Below are positions 1 to 11,500 of a stretch of 64,000 nt of DNA, in pieces. The position numbers and the translations under genes were made by a program. The notes under the pieces are model-generated. The model was given only the letters and a program-made list of their open reading frames with translations. It had not been told where the DNA came from and did not search any database. Position 1 is the first letter of the stretch. Each line of letters starts with the position of its first letter. Location of the stretch: assembly GCA_030248065.1 (NCBI GenBank), contig JASAMV010004351.1, positions 173,970 to 237,969 on the forward strand. The letters run 5' to 3'. The DNA comes from Rhynchonema sp. JSB1_4. Taxonomy: Eukaryota; Nematoda; Chromadorea; Monhysterida; Xyalidae.

Positions 1-820
1 TGCCTGACTGTATGTATGGCCGCCGCTTTCCTGCTGCATGTGGATGTGCATGGTATTACATACTTGCGTGCGGTATTTTACGAGATTTTCTGGACGGAAA
101 AGTTTCCAGAAATTTTTTCAAACAATGTAAAGCACAAATTGCTTAAGGTCTCAACCCAATGTACGGTTAATCTGGAAAAATTGTTAAGCACTCGGAAAAA
201 TAACTTGAAAAAAATCGCACGAAAAAATTTCGGAAAAATGTGTTTTCCATCCGCAAGTATACACCAGAAATTGAACAGTGAACAACTTACGTTTCCGTCG
301 TGAGATTCATTGGCACGCCGTTTTGAGCCCACAAACATAGATGGCGACGCAAACTCCTTCTCGTGGATAGGCGACGCACGTTGATAATGAGCGGGCATAT
401 CTGGCTGTGTGTTGAAGATTTGGATTTCGGCTTTCGTGTTCTTGACCGAGGTTGGTTTTACTCTCTTGTCACGCAATGTTTTCGCCGGGCTCGCTTCGCT
501 GTCGCTACTATTATTGTAGTTGTACTGTACCCGTTTGACGCTAACTGCTTGCTACATACAGCCGAGCGAATGGGCCGTGCCGTACTACCGCACCGTCTTC
601 CTTGCCCACTGAAATGAAATGCACACTCAGAATTGAAGATACAAATCGACAGACAAATGAATCGGTCCTTCAAGACTTCGACTTCCTCGGCTTACGCAAG
701 GCAACGTCTTGTCTCGTCTCTAGGTTCTCAAAAAACGGAAACGAAAATTTTGGCCGGGTTTTGGTCTTCCTTCACGAAAATTTATCTGGCTGGACTTTGG
801 AAAAATAAGGTCGAAAAACA
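1..820. other. Intergenic, no gene recognised
   Basis: Short open frames occur on both strands, but none resembles a known family or is supported by splice sites. A stretch around 90-240 is AT-rich with many gaaaa/tttcc words like those in the repeats at 1100-1500. I see nothing else to annotate here. Confidence 0.4.
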
Positions 821-1050
821 GTGGGGCACGGTGGGGCACCTCGACAGTGGGGCACGGTGGGGCATTGGGGCACCTCGACAGTGGGGCATGGTGGGGCACC
901 TGGACAGTGGGGCATGGTGGGGCACCTCGACAGTGGGGCATGGTGGGGCACCTGGACAGTGGGGCATGGTGGGGCACCTCGACAGTGGGGCATGGTGGTG
1001 GGGCACCTCGACAGTGGGGCATGGTGGGGCACCTGGACAGTGGGGCACAG
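820..1050 (+). repeat. G-rich 26-base minisatellite
   Basis: Tandem units of about 26 bases carry GTGGGGCA and GGTGGGGCACCT, with an alternating CTCGACA or CTGGACA spacer. About eight units are present, two of them irregular. Every unit has GGGG runs on the plus strand, so the array could form G-quadruplexes. The array stays open in several frames and yields Gly/His/Trp-rich or Pro/Cys-rich peptides; these are artefacts of the repeat and not genes. Confidence 0.9.
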
Positions 1051-1094
1051 GCCAGTGTTGGAAGTACTCTGGAGGGGGGATACCTACTGTATAC

Positions 1095-1500
1095 TTGCGG
1101 GCCGGAAAAAAACCGTTTTTTTCCGAAAAAAAACCGAAAAAAACCGTTTTTTTTCCGAGGCCCGGAAAAATACGTTTTTATTTTTCCGGAAATTTTTCCA
1201 AGTGGCAACTTTTGGAAAAAAAACGGTTTTTTTTCCAAAAATTTCTGAAATATTTTCAAGGGTTACGAAAGGATGTTGTCAAAACTAATGCAAATCGGTG
1301 CTAACCAGTTCAAAATGAGCACTTTTTAATCTCCAAGTGCATTTTTAGCATGTTTCAGGCCATTTCCCGACAAAATTTTCTCCAAAATAGGCGTTTTTGG
1401 ACCATGGATATCCTTAAGTACTGGAAAAATATTTGGAAAAAAACGGTTTTTTTTCCGGAAAAAAACGGTTTTTTTTCCAAAAATATATTTTGCGGAAAAA
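1095..1500. repeat. Palindromic GGAAAAAAACCGTTTTTTTTCC repeat cluster (first copy)
   Basis: The stretch is dominated by short inverted words made of ggaaaaaa, accg or cggt, and tttttcc. The same words recur at about 35575-35640 and 35935-36000 inside an element with a clear target duplication. This is probably the body of a related non-autonomous element whose ends I could not define here. Confidence 0.6.
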
Positions 1501-2090
1501 TACGCAAGTATAACCTACTGTACCGTGCTCGGAGAGGGGGGATACCTACTGTACCAGAGCCGATGGCCTGGGGGGGTTAGGTTTTGGGGTGAAAATTTTT
1601 AATGTGTTTATTATGTGTGGAATCGTGTGAAAACGTAGTATTTGCGCGCGTAGCGCGCGAATTTGAGGTAAAAACCACTGATTTTACACTAATTTTGGCC
1701 ATTTTGGTCAAAAATTGGCACTTTTGAGGCAAAATCGGGGGGATACCAACTGTACTGTACCGGGGTGAAAATCGGGGGGGGATACCTACTGTACCATGCC
1801 AAACATCGGGGGGATACCTACTGTACCAGGCGAGGGGGGATACCTACTGTACTGGGGGGCTACCCCTCCCCACCTCCAACACTGGCACAGGCACAGTGGG
1901 AGCAGTGGGGCACCAACAGTGGGCCTTTTAGTGAGACGAGACAGAAAAATTGTTCCCAGAAATACCCCAAAAAAACCCCAAAAAAGGGGTTTGAAAGGAT
2001 GTTTTTTCGCTTGTGATCGCATTTATTCGTGTCTGTTAGCCAATAAGAGGCGTATTATATGCTCGGACTGAACGAACAACAAACGTGCAT
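1500..2090. repeat. Dispersed-element fragments with GATACCTACTGTACC words
   Basis: Repeated gatacctactgtacc and g-tract words occur at 1500-1560 and 1740-1860. A GCGCGC palindrome core sits at about 1635-1660. The stretch at about 1940-2085 matches internal sequence of the elements at 33540-33700 and, inverted, 36840-36990 and 39060-39250. These are pieces of MITE-like elements; no intact termini or target duplication were identified. Confidence 0.6.
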
Positions 2091-2157
2091 AACAGAGGTC
2101 GCAATCGGGCCGGGTTTGGCCGGCCCGGCCCGGCCCGAGCCCCCAAAGCTCCGGCCC

Positions 2158-2878
2158 TTTTTGCATGCAATTTTACTGCAAAATTGGCCTAAAAATGGGT
2201 ACTTTTTGACATTTTTGCCGAAAATTGGCCTAACATGACCATTTTTGGGTGTTTGCGCGCGGAGCGGATCGCGCGATTTGTAGGGGTTCCGAGGTCGAAA
2301 AACACCTATTTTTGGCTTTGAAAAGCATAAATCTACTTACTCGAGATACCCTTTGGGGTCGGCTGGAGATAGATACCCTTCCCCCATCCAGTGTAGTTCC
2401 TGGTCCGGCGCGGCGGTTAGTGTACCTACCCCTTTTTTCCGTGCGGCGGTTAGTGTACCTACCTGGGGGGGGGACGGGGGGGGGGGAAGACCCAAATTCA
2501 AGAAAAAGTCACTTTTTGAGGTAGAAAATTTGACCGATTTTTGGCCCTTTTTGGAAAAAATTCTTCATAAAAACGGTATTTTGGCGACTTTTGACAACAT
2601 CGACCTAAAAATCACCCATTTTAGGCCTAAAAATGCCCATTTTAGGCCTAAATTTGCCTATTTTAGGCAAAAATTGAGGCGGTTAGTGTACCTGGCGCGG
2701 CGGTTAGTGTACTAGTGTACCTTGGTCGCGGCGGTTAGTGTACCTTAGGGGGGGGGGGACCCCCCCCCCCCCCCCCCCCCAGGAACTACACTGACCCCAT
2801 CCCCCCTAACGGTTGACTCGAGATAGATACCCCTTAGGGGGGATACCCCCCCCCCCCCCCCCCCCAGCCACTACAGTG
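2158..2878 (-). mobile_element. hAT-type MITE family I, 5'-truncated copy with a nested element
   Basis: The sequence is the reverse complement of the intact family-I element at 6355-6763. The shared parts include the gcatgc-to-attgg stretch, a degraded GCGCGC core near 2255, the ctcgagata words, and the terminal GCCACTACAGTG at 2867-2878. The other end is lost at about 2158, where GGCCCGG-rich sequence (another family, starting CAGAGGTCGCAATCGG at about 2093) abuts it. A family-C element (2389-2793) is inserted inside. Confidence 0.7.
2389..2793 (+). mobile_element. hAT-type MITE family C, copy in family I
   Basis: The left terminus reads CAGTGTAGTTCCTGG and the right terminus CCAGGAACTACACTG, an exact inverted repeat. 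The flanks are cccccatc on the left and accccatc on the right, seven of eight bases matching, which fits the 8-base target duplication of hAT elements. It carries internal gcggttagtgtacc words and a C21 tract near its right end. No coding capacity is seen, so it would depend on a transposase supplied elsewhere. Confidence 0.8.
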
Positions 2879-4898
2879 TTACGTATACTAAACCGCAGCG
2901 CCAGGTGCACTAACCGCCTCAATTTTTGCCTAAAATCGGCATTTTTAGGTCTAAAATGGGCATTTTTAGGCCTATAAACGGGTGATTTTAAGCTCAGTTG
3001 TCAAAAGTAGCCAAAATACCCTTTTTATGGAGTTTACATCTCTTGGTCGAACGAAATCGAAATTTTCTCTTTTATTACATTTCGTTGAAAAGGTCGGCTC
3101 GGGAGCGGCCGGCGCGCGCACTAATTTTCCCCAAATTTTGCTCAAAAGAGGATAGGCATTCTCAGGCCGAAAATGGGAATTTGGTCCTAAAATGGGAGGT
3201 GTTCACGATAGATAGATTGGGTGGGGTGGGACCCGAAATGTGTTGGCGATAGATACCGTATTGTCGGAAATTGGGTCATCTATCTATCGTCAACACATTT
3301 CGGGTCCCAATCTATCTATCGTCAACACCCTGACCAAGTACTACACTGCTTCCGGTCCCAACCCCGCATCATACTTGCCTCCCACACATGGGCCTGCCAC
3401 TACACTGATTGGGGGGTTATATTTTTCATTTGGTCCCCCGACGAAAAAAATCATGTGGGGTTCTTTTAATGGGGGTGTCAATTAATGGGTGGTTCTATTG
3501 ATTTCGAGCCATTCAGGTGGGGGTCAATTAATGGGGGGGGGGTTCTATTTCCGACAATACGGTAGAGGGCCCAAGTCCAAAACCTGGGGGGTCTATTCAA
3601 ACTTGTTGACGATAGGTAGAGGGTGGGGACAGCCAAAAATCAAGGTGCAGTCTAGTTATAGTGCATTAAGTGGGTAATTATGTTTAAATTATAATGAAAG
3701 TGTACTCAGATGCACTAAATCGCGATTTTTTTGCCTATTTGGGGTAAAAATACCGATTTTTAGCTATTTTGAGTCCATAATATCCATTTTGGGGTCGATT
3801 GTTGTTGGCGTTGGCGATAGATAGATTTGTTCCCGGAATTTGTTGACGATAGACAGATTAGCTAGCTAGCCCATAAGTTTTGACGATAGATAGATGAAGT
3901 CAAAAAGTGTTGACGATAGATAGATAAATTTGGATTTGGGGGGTTGCCTTCCACACCCCCAGCCCCAAGTACTACCCTGTACTAACCCCCCCCAGCTCCA
4001 ACACTGCACACAACATAACCCAGGCCAGCCAGCTGTGGTGATGCGATGAGCGATGGTGATTGTGGTGAATGTGAAACATAATCATGTGGCTTTGTAATCG
4101 CTGCACGACATCATTGGCTGCAATTCACGCTGTCAGCCGTCAACAATGGTTGTTCTCAGCAGCAGCTGCTTCTATGCGTCGACGGCAGGTTAGCTGCGTA
4201 AATGAGCTTGTGTTTGTGGTCAGTGGTGTCGTTGAGATATTAAAAAGGCCCAAATACCGGATGCCCAAAATCCGAAATTTTTGGATCCCGGATACCCAAT
4301 GAAAAATGTCGGATACCAGGGGGCAGTGTAGTTCCTGGTCCGGCGCGGCGGTTAGTGTACCTCCCGGGGGCAAGGAAGGGGCGACTTGACAACGTTGACC
4401 TAAGAATCTGTATCATGCTCAGAGAGAGGGGGATATCTACTGTACCAATGGCCTGGGGGGGTTTGGTACCTAGGCGGGGGTGGGGGGTTAGGTTTTTGGG
4501 TGAAAATTTTTAATGTTTTTATTATGTGTGGAATCGTGTGAAAACGTAGTATTTGCGCGCGTGGCCCAAAACGTAGTCCAAGATGCACTGAATCAATATG
4601 GTGTGGTATCCCTATCCAACGGACGAGACAAGTGTGCCGTCTTTCTTCAGAGTTGCGGAAGCATGTAAACTTTCTGATCCGACAAAATTGACAATTTTGG
4701 TGGTCTACGACCACGGCAAATTGTTGCAAAATTGTGCTTTTTTTCGAATTTGTCCTTGTGTCGAAGAAACGCCTGTTTGCAATTGTTTAAAAAATTGATT
4801 TTTGGGTTCGTCAACTGTCAGCACGTTGGCCAAGTACCACACTGGCTACTACGACAAAAGTATTATCGGAAATAGAACTCCCATTGATTGATCCACAT
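2879..4898. repeat. Intergenic MITE fragments with GATAGATA words
   Basis: Fragments include a family-C body (about 2905-3010), a family-A right end terminating GCCACTACACTG near 3408, and a GATAGATAGAT-rich family at 3200-3330 and 3600-3930. The latter shows ends of the form CCAAGTACTACACTG. A family-C left end (CAGTGTAGTTCCTGG) starts near 4324. No gene is recognised; the open frame at 4598-4798 has no family resemblance that I can see. Confidence 0.6.
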
Positions 4899-4902
4899 CT
4901 AA

Positions 4903-5054
4903 GGGCGGACTTAGGTTGAGTCAGGAAACCGGAATCCGGAATTATTTCCGGAAAACGCATTATTTTTGCATGTAAATTGTTGCGTTTTCCGGAAATGTTT
5001 TGCATTTTTGCACGAAAATTATTTCCGGATTCCGGATTTAACTTAAGTTCGCCC
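4903..5054 (+). mobile_element. PIF/Harbinger-like MITE upstream of CCDC51
   Basis: This short element starts GGGCGGACTTA and ends TAAGTTCGCCC. Long internal inverted stretches contain tccggaat and ttccgg on both sides, so nearly the whole unit is a hairpin. The flanks are TAA (4900-4902) and TTA (5055-5057), close to the three-base TWA target typical of PIF/Harbinger elements. The terminus is like that of the larger element at 44872-45996. No open frame is present. Confidence 0.65.
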
Positions 5055-5211
5055 TTAGATCAACAACCACATCAGATATCAAAATTAAGGCACTCTCCAC
5101 AATGTTCTGGAAGAGCGCCGAAATTACAAATCCCCAATTGACTTCACTTGTGTTGACATGTATCGTACTTTGTGTTTTTAGCAGCATCACGTTGCTGCAT
5201 CCCCTTCAAGT

Positions 5212-7600
5212 ATGCCTCTGTCACCCGCTAAATCGCGCCTGGCATCGCGCGTGGAGCACAATTTTTTCGATTTGGTCAAGCGCTACGAAAACTTCATCGG
5301 CATCACAGCCGTAAAGAGAGCACAGGATAATTGTGTTGAGGTTAGACAATTATTTTAATGTCAGTCGGTCATTCAAATAACAAACCCATCGGGCCATCAA
5401 TTGACTGATCGGTGTAGTTTTGTTCACTTTCCTTTGCAGATGGAGCGTCTATTCGTCGAAGCACAGGACGCTCGAAGAGTGAAACAGGATGAACTAAAAA
5501 CTGTGCAAATGCGGCTAAAAGTTTGTGTTCCCCGTCCCGTGCTGACACAGTCGGTGACTGACATCATTATTTCATTAATTGAAGGAGATCCACGCTGAAC
5601 TGGACAAGACCTCGCGAGGCGAAGATCGGTACTTGCATCTTCTTACGGAAGAACACCAGCAGATCAAAGAGGAAAGACGAATAGCGCTAGAATTGCAATC
5701 GTTCGAAAAAGATGAACGTATCAAATTTCAGAGGTAAAAATCTCAGCTGAATCAGCGCCCTTCTCTATACTTTGTGAGTGAAAATGTTGAAGTTAAAATC
5801 CGTTCACTTTTCCAGCTTATCGTCGTATCTGCGCGAAAGTCACGAAAAAGAACGTGAACGCGCCGAGCGGACGAAATACTTCTCAATTATCGGTTCGATA
5901 GCGGGCGCACTGATCGGAATTCTAGGTGTGTTGTGTGTGTGTCGGCAGATAACATGCATTTGCATACCTCACAATCTATTCGGTTCTGAAGTGTATCTGG
6001 CACAGCAAGTTCTATTCAACAGGTATGGTTAGAGTAGTCGTGCGCGTACCCAAAAACATGTCGGGTACCTCCAGATGTCGGGCGTCGGGTTTTTGGGCCC
6101 CGCCCGACACCCGACACTTAGAGTTTGCAGAGAGAAGAATTTTGACGCAAATTTTTTCAAACCAAATGCTCCACAAAAGCGCAGATTGTGGCATTTTGGC
6201 ATCCGTTTTGTTTAAAACCAAATTGAGCCAAAAATTGATAAGGCAAAACAGCAAATTTTTGCCTGCTTTTTGTCCAAGAATACGATATCGGTTATCGGGT
6301 CTTTTTGGATATTTTCCAAAGCTATCGGGTGTGGGTGTCGGCTTTTCTCCCAGGCACTGTAGTGGCTGGAGGGGATGGCTATCTCGAGTCAACCCTTAGA
6401 GGGGGAATAGGGGGAAGGGTATCTATCTCGAGCCGACCCCAAAGGGTATCTCGAGTAAGTAGATTTATGCTTTTCAAAGCCAAAAATATGTGTTTTTCGA
6501 CCTCGGAACCCCTACAAATCGCGCGTTCCGCGCGCAAACATTCAAAAATGGTCATTTTAGGTCAAAAAACTTTTCGGCAAAAATGTCAAAAAGTACCCGT
6601 TTTTAGGCCAATTTTGCAGTAAAATTGCATGCAAAAAACGGCCTTTTTTGCCTTTTGACGGACCAAGGGGTATCTTGGGTAGCCTCAGGGGGTATCTCGA
6701 GTAAGTCCGAAACCTTCCCCCCCCCCTGGGGTATCTTGGGTCGATTGGCCTGCCACCACACTGCTCCCAGGTGTCGAATTCGGGTACCGTACCGCAAATC
6801 TCTGACCCTATCAACAGGTGCTACGTTCACAAATCGTGTGCGAATGCGCGAGATGCGCAACATCGTCACCACGTCCAGCGATCCTGCCAAAGTCAAATCG
6901 GTGCTACATGATCTAAATGCCGTCGTCAACCAGCAACAGCAGCAGGTGCCTGTGCAGTGGCCGTTTTATATTTTTGTGTTAAAAACATGCAGGGATCCAG
7001 GGCAGTTTACGTTGAATTGAGCGGCCTTGTAACGAACTGAATTGAACATAACAATTGATCAGGTCCGTGCGTTCATGACCGACGTGCGTGCCATGATGGC
7101 TGGTCAGGCTGTGATTGGTGGAAGTACGTTATCAGGCAGCGAATCAACGATCGAAAGTGATGTGATCAGGACTGGCACATCGATACTGCATGATCAAGCT
7201 GTGACCGATTCCACCAAGCAAAGCAAATCGAATGTCAACTCGCAAGCAGCTTTGATCCTCGATGCGATTAGACTGCAGGAGGAACGATTGGAGTCCGAGA
7301 TGCAAGATATCAAACGGATAGTGGCCACTGAGCATGGGTGGGTGGTTAAATTTCGGTGCCTACTTTCTGTTGTTTCGAATTACATAAAATTAACCTCAAA
7401 CATTTAGTTACAAACCCGACGAAAATGATGGCCAAACGTTAATCTACATGGGGTCGCCAGAAATGTCGTCAATGCTGGCACAAACTGCGTCGGACTTGGA
7501 AGCGAAAATGAAAATGCAAACTCTTGTCGCCGTTGTCGCTGTTTATGCAGCGCTAGCACTCACAATACCTGTGTTATTTGCCATAACCAGGGGTGTATAG
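5212..7600 (+). CDS. CCDC51: CCDC51/MITOK-like mitochondrial coiled-coil membrane protein
   Basis: Exons are 5212-5340, 5440-5520, 5585-5733, 5816-5925, 6818-6945, 7063-7337 and 7408-7600. The product has a long charged coiled coil (exons 1-3), then the family hallmark [17 protein letters not shown] followed by the first membrane segment ([14 protein letters not shown]). A soluble stretch follows and a second hydrophobic segment lies near the C-terminus. This order matches vertebrate CCDC51, the pore subunit of the mitochondrial ATP-sensitive potassium channel in the inner membrane. The start is chosen at the first ATG of the exon opened by an acceptor at about 5181; a targeting peptide may lie in an upstream exon I could not place. 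The 5925-6818 intron was expanded by a transposon. Family assignment is strong; the channel role here is inferred from the family. Confidence 0.85.
6024..6810 (+). mobile_element. hAT-type element inserted on the CCDC51 3' splice site
   Basis: The termini are TATGGTTAGAG and, read inward from the other side, TAGGGTCAGAG: nine of eleven bases match. Both flanks carry TCAACAGG (6016-6023 and 6811-6818), a perfect 8-base target duplication. The duplicated site contains the splice acceptor AG and the first base of the next CCDC51 exon. The element has no coding capacity and itself contains a second element at 6355-6763. Confidence 0.85.
6355..6763 (+). mobile_element. hAT-type MITE family I, intact copy
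   Basis: The ends are CACTGTAGTGGCTGG and, inverted, CAGTGTGGTGGCAGG. CTCCCAGG flanks both sides (6347-6354 and 6764-6771), a perfect 8-base target duplication. A GCGCGC-type palindrome lies centrally near 6520-6540. It is non-coding and nested in the element at 6024-6810. A reversed, truncated relative is at 2158-2878. Confidence 0.92.
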
Positions 7601-8557
7601 CTAATTTTTGTACATTGTTGTTTTAGCGATATGAAATGGTACTTTTTCTGAACTTAAGACTCGAATTTAGCTCACTTTTGCTCAATTGTTAGCTTTCTCC
7701 ACGTCTGGCAGATAAGTTGCGCTAGTTTTGCTTGCACACTTTTAGCGATCTTGGAAATCTTTTGTTATGTTTTTGATGTCTTCTGTTGAATGTTGTGATT
7801 CTTGATTCGATTTAGGTATATTTTTGTGGTTTGTTTGCGTTCAAGCTCAATTTTATGTTCAGGTGAAAGGAAACTCGTTTTTTATCTGCAACGTAACGAG
7901 AGTTTCTGAGAATTCTGATGAAATGGAGCTGAAACGCGGGTGCCAAAAAAATGCAGCTTAGAGCGGGCTTTATTCACATTCTCATGTGTTGCAAATCTTG
8001 TTTATTTAGATTTACGTGGGTTGTTAGTTACCATTTTAACACGCACAGCTCGCTTTACGGGCTTACAGCTTTGCACTGTGAATCATACCACAGATTGGCG
8101 CCCATACGAGTTTACGCACGCGTCATATATTCACACAGATTATAGAAACAGGTCTTTTATACCGCATCAACTTTCCTACTTATGATATGGTAGCATTACC
8201 TGGACTGTTAGTGAAATGTGCCCAATGAAACCCGGATTCCTTTGCATAAACTTATGCAACCTGCTCAAGTTTCCCCGAGATTTCTTGTTATTCAGACCTG
8301 AACAAAATATAATATTGAACAAAATATTTTTACATTGAGACATGCCCTTTTGATAAAAGTTATGGTTATTTTGTTATTATCCTGCGACTATGATAACCCC
8401 AGGCTTGCCGTTCGTATACCCTGCTAACGACAACGGTGCTGCCTGACACGCACGTTGTTATCTATACCCATAGCTGTTTTGACCGTGCCGCCTGACATTG
8501 ACATTTCTGGCCTGGATTTCAGGGAACGGGTTCACGACGTGGGGGTTACCACGCACG
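7601..8557. other. Intergenic, CCDC51 to transporter array
   Basis: This unique-looking sequence has no recognisable gene, repeat or RNA. It should contain the 3' end of the CCDC51 transcript and the promoter region of the first transporter gene, but no specific motif can be defended. Confidence 0.4.
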
Positions 8558-11500
8558 ATGGAGAAGGGAATCAAAAGAAGACCGATTCCGATCGACACGG
8601 GATATGCGTGGGCAGTGTGCTTGGGCAAGTTGTTGTGTTTGCGTATCTTGCATACGTTACAATATCTGCAGCGGAAAGATTTTATTCATCGAATTGAATT
8701 TTGCATTATTTACACAGGTGGATTCTTAAACCAAGCGATCGTGTTATCGATGGCCAAATCAATGGGATTGTTCTACAACGGCATCAACGAAGCTTACGAG
8801 GGTTCGTCATTCATGAAAATGTCCCTGCAGTCCACCATCACTGGCATTTGCTTCTTGGCTGGTTGGTAATTTGGACAATAAATTGTGATATTCGTAGTGG
8901 GTGACTCACAAATGCTCTCACGTTGCAGCGCCGTTGTTCACAGCACTTGGAGATCTGTACGGTATCCGTGTTGTGGTGATGTTGGGCGGTGTGATATGTT
9001 GTGTGGCATGCGTGTCGGTCGCGTGGTCACCGTCACTGGAACTCATCATATTTCTGTGCGGACCGTTGTTGGGTGAGCTGCATTGTCGTTATAATTTGTC
9101 TGAATTTCAACAAATTGAGTTGTACCCAAACTGCTTGCAGGTACCGGTATGGGATTTGTGTTGACCAACGCGCCTGTGATTATTTCCCGTTATTTTGACA
9201 AGCGACGTGCGTTGGCCAACGGACTCATGTACACCGGCAGCGGTGAGTGTGTCATTGTGATTGGCAAACGCCACAAGCTACCAACTATTGTGCTGAATTT
9301 AGGTGTCGCTGGTGCCGTTGGCCCTCTATTATTTGGTGTCATGATTGAAACGTATGGTGTACCAAACGTGTTCTTATTCACCGGTGCTTGGCTGTTGCAA
9401 TGCTGCATTGGTATGTGCGTCTTCTCTCTTTTTTGATATCTACGTACGACGTCGAAAAATTGTGCACTTTTTGCAGGAGGTTCGTTGTTCCGACCAATAA
9501 CGTGGTGGGATCATCGCCATCCTGAATTACCGAAGGAAGTGAAAGACACGAAAACAGTTGTGCCGCCGCTTGAGCCAGTAGATGAAGAGCAGATGCTGCA
9601 ATTGAAACAACAACACTTTACTGGTTGGTCTGGTTGATGAAAATGTGAAAAATTTGTAAATCATGTGTTAATTTGGCACGTATTCCACACAGGTCGTCGA
9701 TTCAGCCACCCCGCTCAGTCAACGCGAACAACACGAAACAGAGCACTGCCGAGTGACACCACTACGGATGGGCTTTTGAGTGAATCTGTTGACGCTTTGG
9801 TCTCGGAGGGAACGGATGTGAACAGTTTTGGCTCCCTGTCTGAGACCGGCATGTCTGTCAACCAGCCTTTGACTGCGAGCTCGGCAATTGATGACAGTGA
9901 CACAGCGGCAGTGATGGTCAGACGGATCAGTCACAGCAGTACACACAGTCGCAGTTCGCATTGCACGGATGTGCCCGACAGGTTGGAATAATACAAGGTA
10001 CTCACAGGGTACATTCTTTACAGTTGCCTTTTACTTACGACATGGATGTTGTTGAGCACTGTTTTAGTTTCCAATCTCAATCACTCACCTGATAATTACG
10101 GTTCCATTCAGTTTGTCTTTGTGGTGACCGAATGTAACTCTTCCACCTGACACGTCAGCACAGAGGACATTTTATATTTAGATGGATGAAAAATTTGACT
10201 ATTAATTCCGTGCCCTTCTGTTGCAGGTATTTGAGCGCGCTGAATCTGTCCACAATTGACATACGAGATATTCCGGCTGAAATCACCCAAGACTGGGAGC
10301 GGGTGGACGAACTTCGTCAGATTCGTGCTAAAAGGTGGTCGTGGCGCACTGTTGCGCATCGATTGTGCTGGGTGCGCAAACGGGAACGGGATGGGGCTGT
10401 TACTGAAGTTCGTGCTGGTTATGTTTTGTTGTGCAGTCTACCCGCGTTGCTTATCGTGACTGACCTAAGTGGGACTCTCATTTCCGGTTACATTAAAAAG
10501 AGTGTTCAATTTTTGTACACTGGTTCACTGTAGAGAGGGAATACCGTACGTACTTGTAATTAAGAGGTAGAGACAGTTTGAGAACCAAATTATTGGTCAG
10601 AAGTTTCAGTATAAGGAGGGGTTCACTGCATAGAACGTCACTAAAAGAGAGTCACTGTATCACCCATTGTACTGGCTGAGGATAGGCCTGTTACCAATAT
10701 GTATTCTTAATATCAATATCTGCGGTCAATTTAATTTAGTACCAATATCAGTATCTGGGATCAAAAAATCCGATGTCAATGTCAACACCAAATCTTGCGT
10801 GAAAAAATTCTCAACATGAATATCAAGCAATGTTAAAATTATCAATATCGATATTGATATTGCTAAAAAAAAGTAATATCAAACCCAACCGCATCTTTAT
10901 CGTGAAATGGGTCATTGTGTAACAATAGATGAGGGTCTCTGTGAGCCCCGAATGGCAATTACTGTGTTATTTTAACTACTTCGGTAACAAAGTATTTTTA
11001 GGCTGCTGGCATCTGATATCACACATGAAAGCGCAAAATGTTCGATATAAATAAAAATAAAATGATATTGAGAATGATATTAATTTTTTGCAACACCATG
11101 CATGCAAAAAAAACCTTTTTCAGATCTTAGGGGTACCTTGCAACGATTTGCCTGCCACTAAACTGTCATCATTCCACACGTTATGATCTTACTTCAGGTT
11201 CCCTTGTACAACTTCAGTCTACTTCGCCAGCCTAGTTTCACATGTTTCGCTGTGGCCTGTTCACTGGCAACCGCGTCTTTCGCATTCGGCCAAGTCACTC
11301 CGCCCCACTGCAAAGAAGGTGGGATAAGTTTGTAAGATTTCGAGATTTCAAATTTGCATTCGATCCTACAATTGCAGCGCTGGCCATTTCTCCCGCCAAT
11401 GTGCGTCTGTTGTTGACTTGTCTCGGAGTGTCTGAAACGTGTGGTCGTCTGTTCGCTGCGCTTGTCGCCGATTTGGCGTTTTTCAAGCGCAATCGCATGC

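Noticed and set aside
633..1304. 223-codon plus-strand frame and three minus-strand frames over 720-1259
   Set aside because: They run through a 26-base minisatellite; all frames stay open because of the repeat, and the peptides are simple repeats.
2759..2780. Meaningful C-tract regulatory element
   Set aside because: Long C and G tracts are a terminal feature of several MITE families here and vary in length between copies.
5102..5181. Upstream coding start for CCDC51 (MFWKSAEIT...)
   Set aside because: Joining it to the next coding stretch would need a 17-base intron; the frame otherwise does not connect.
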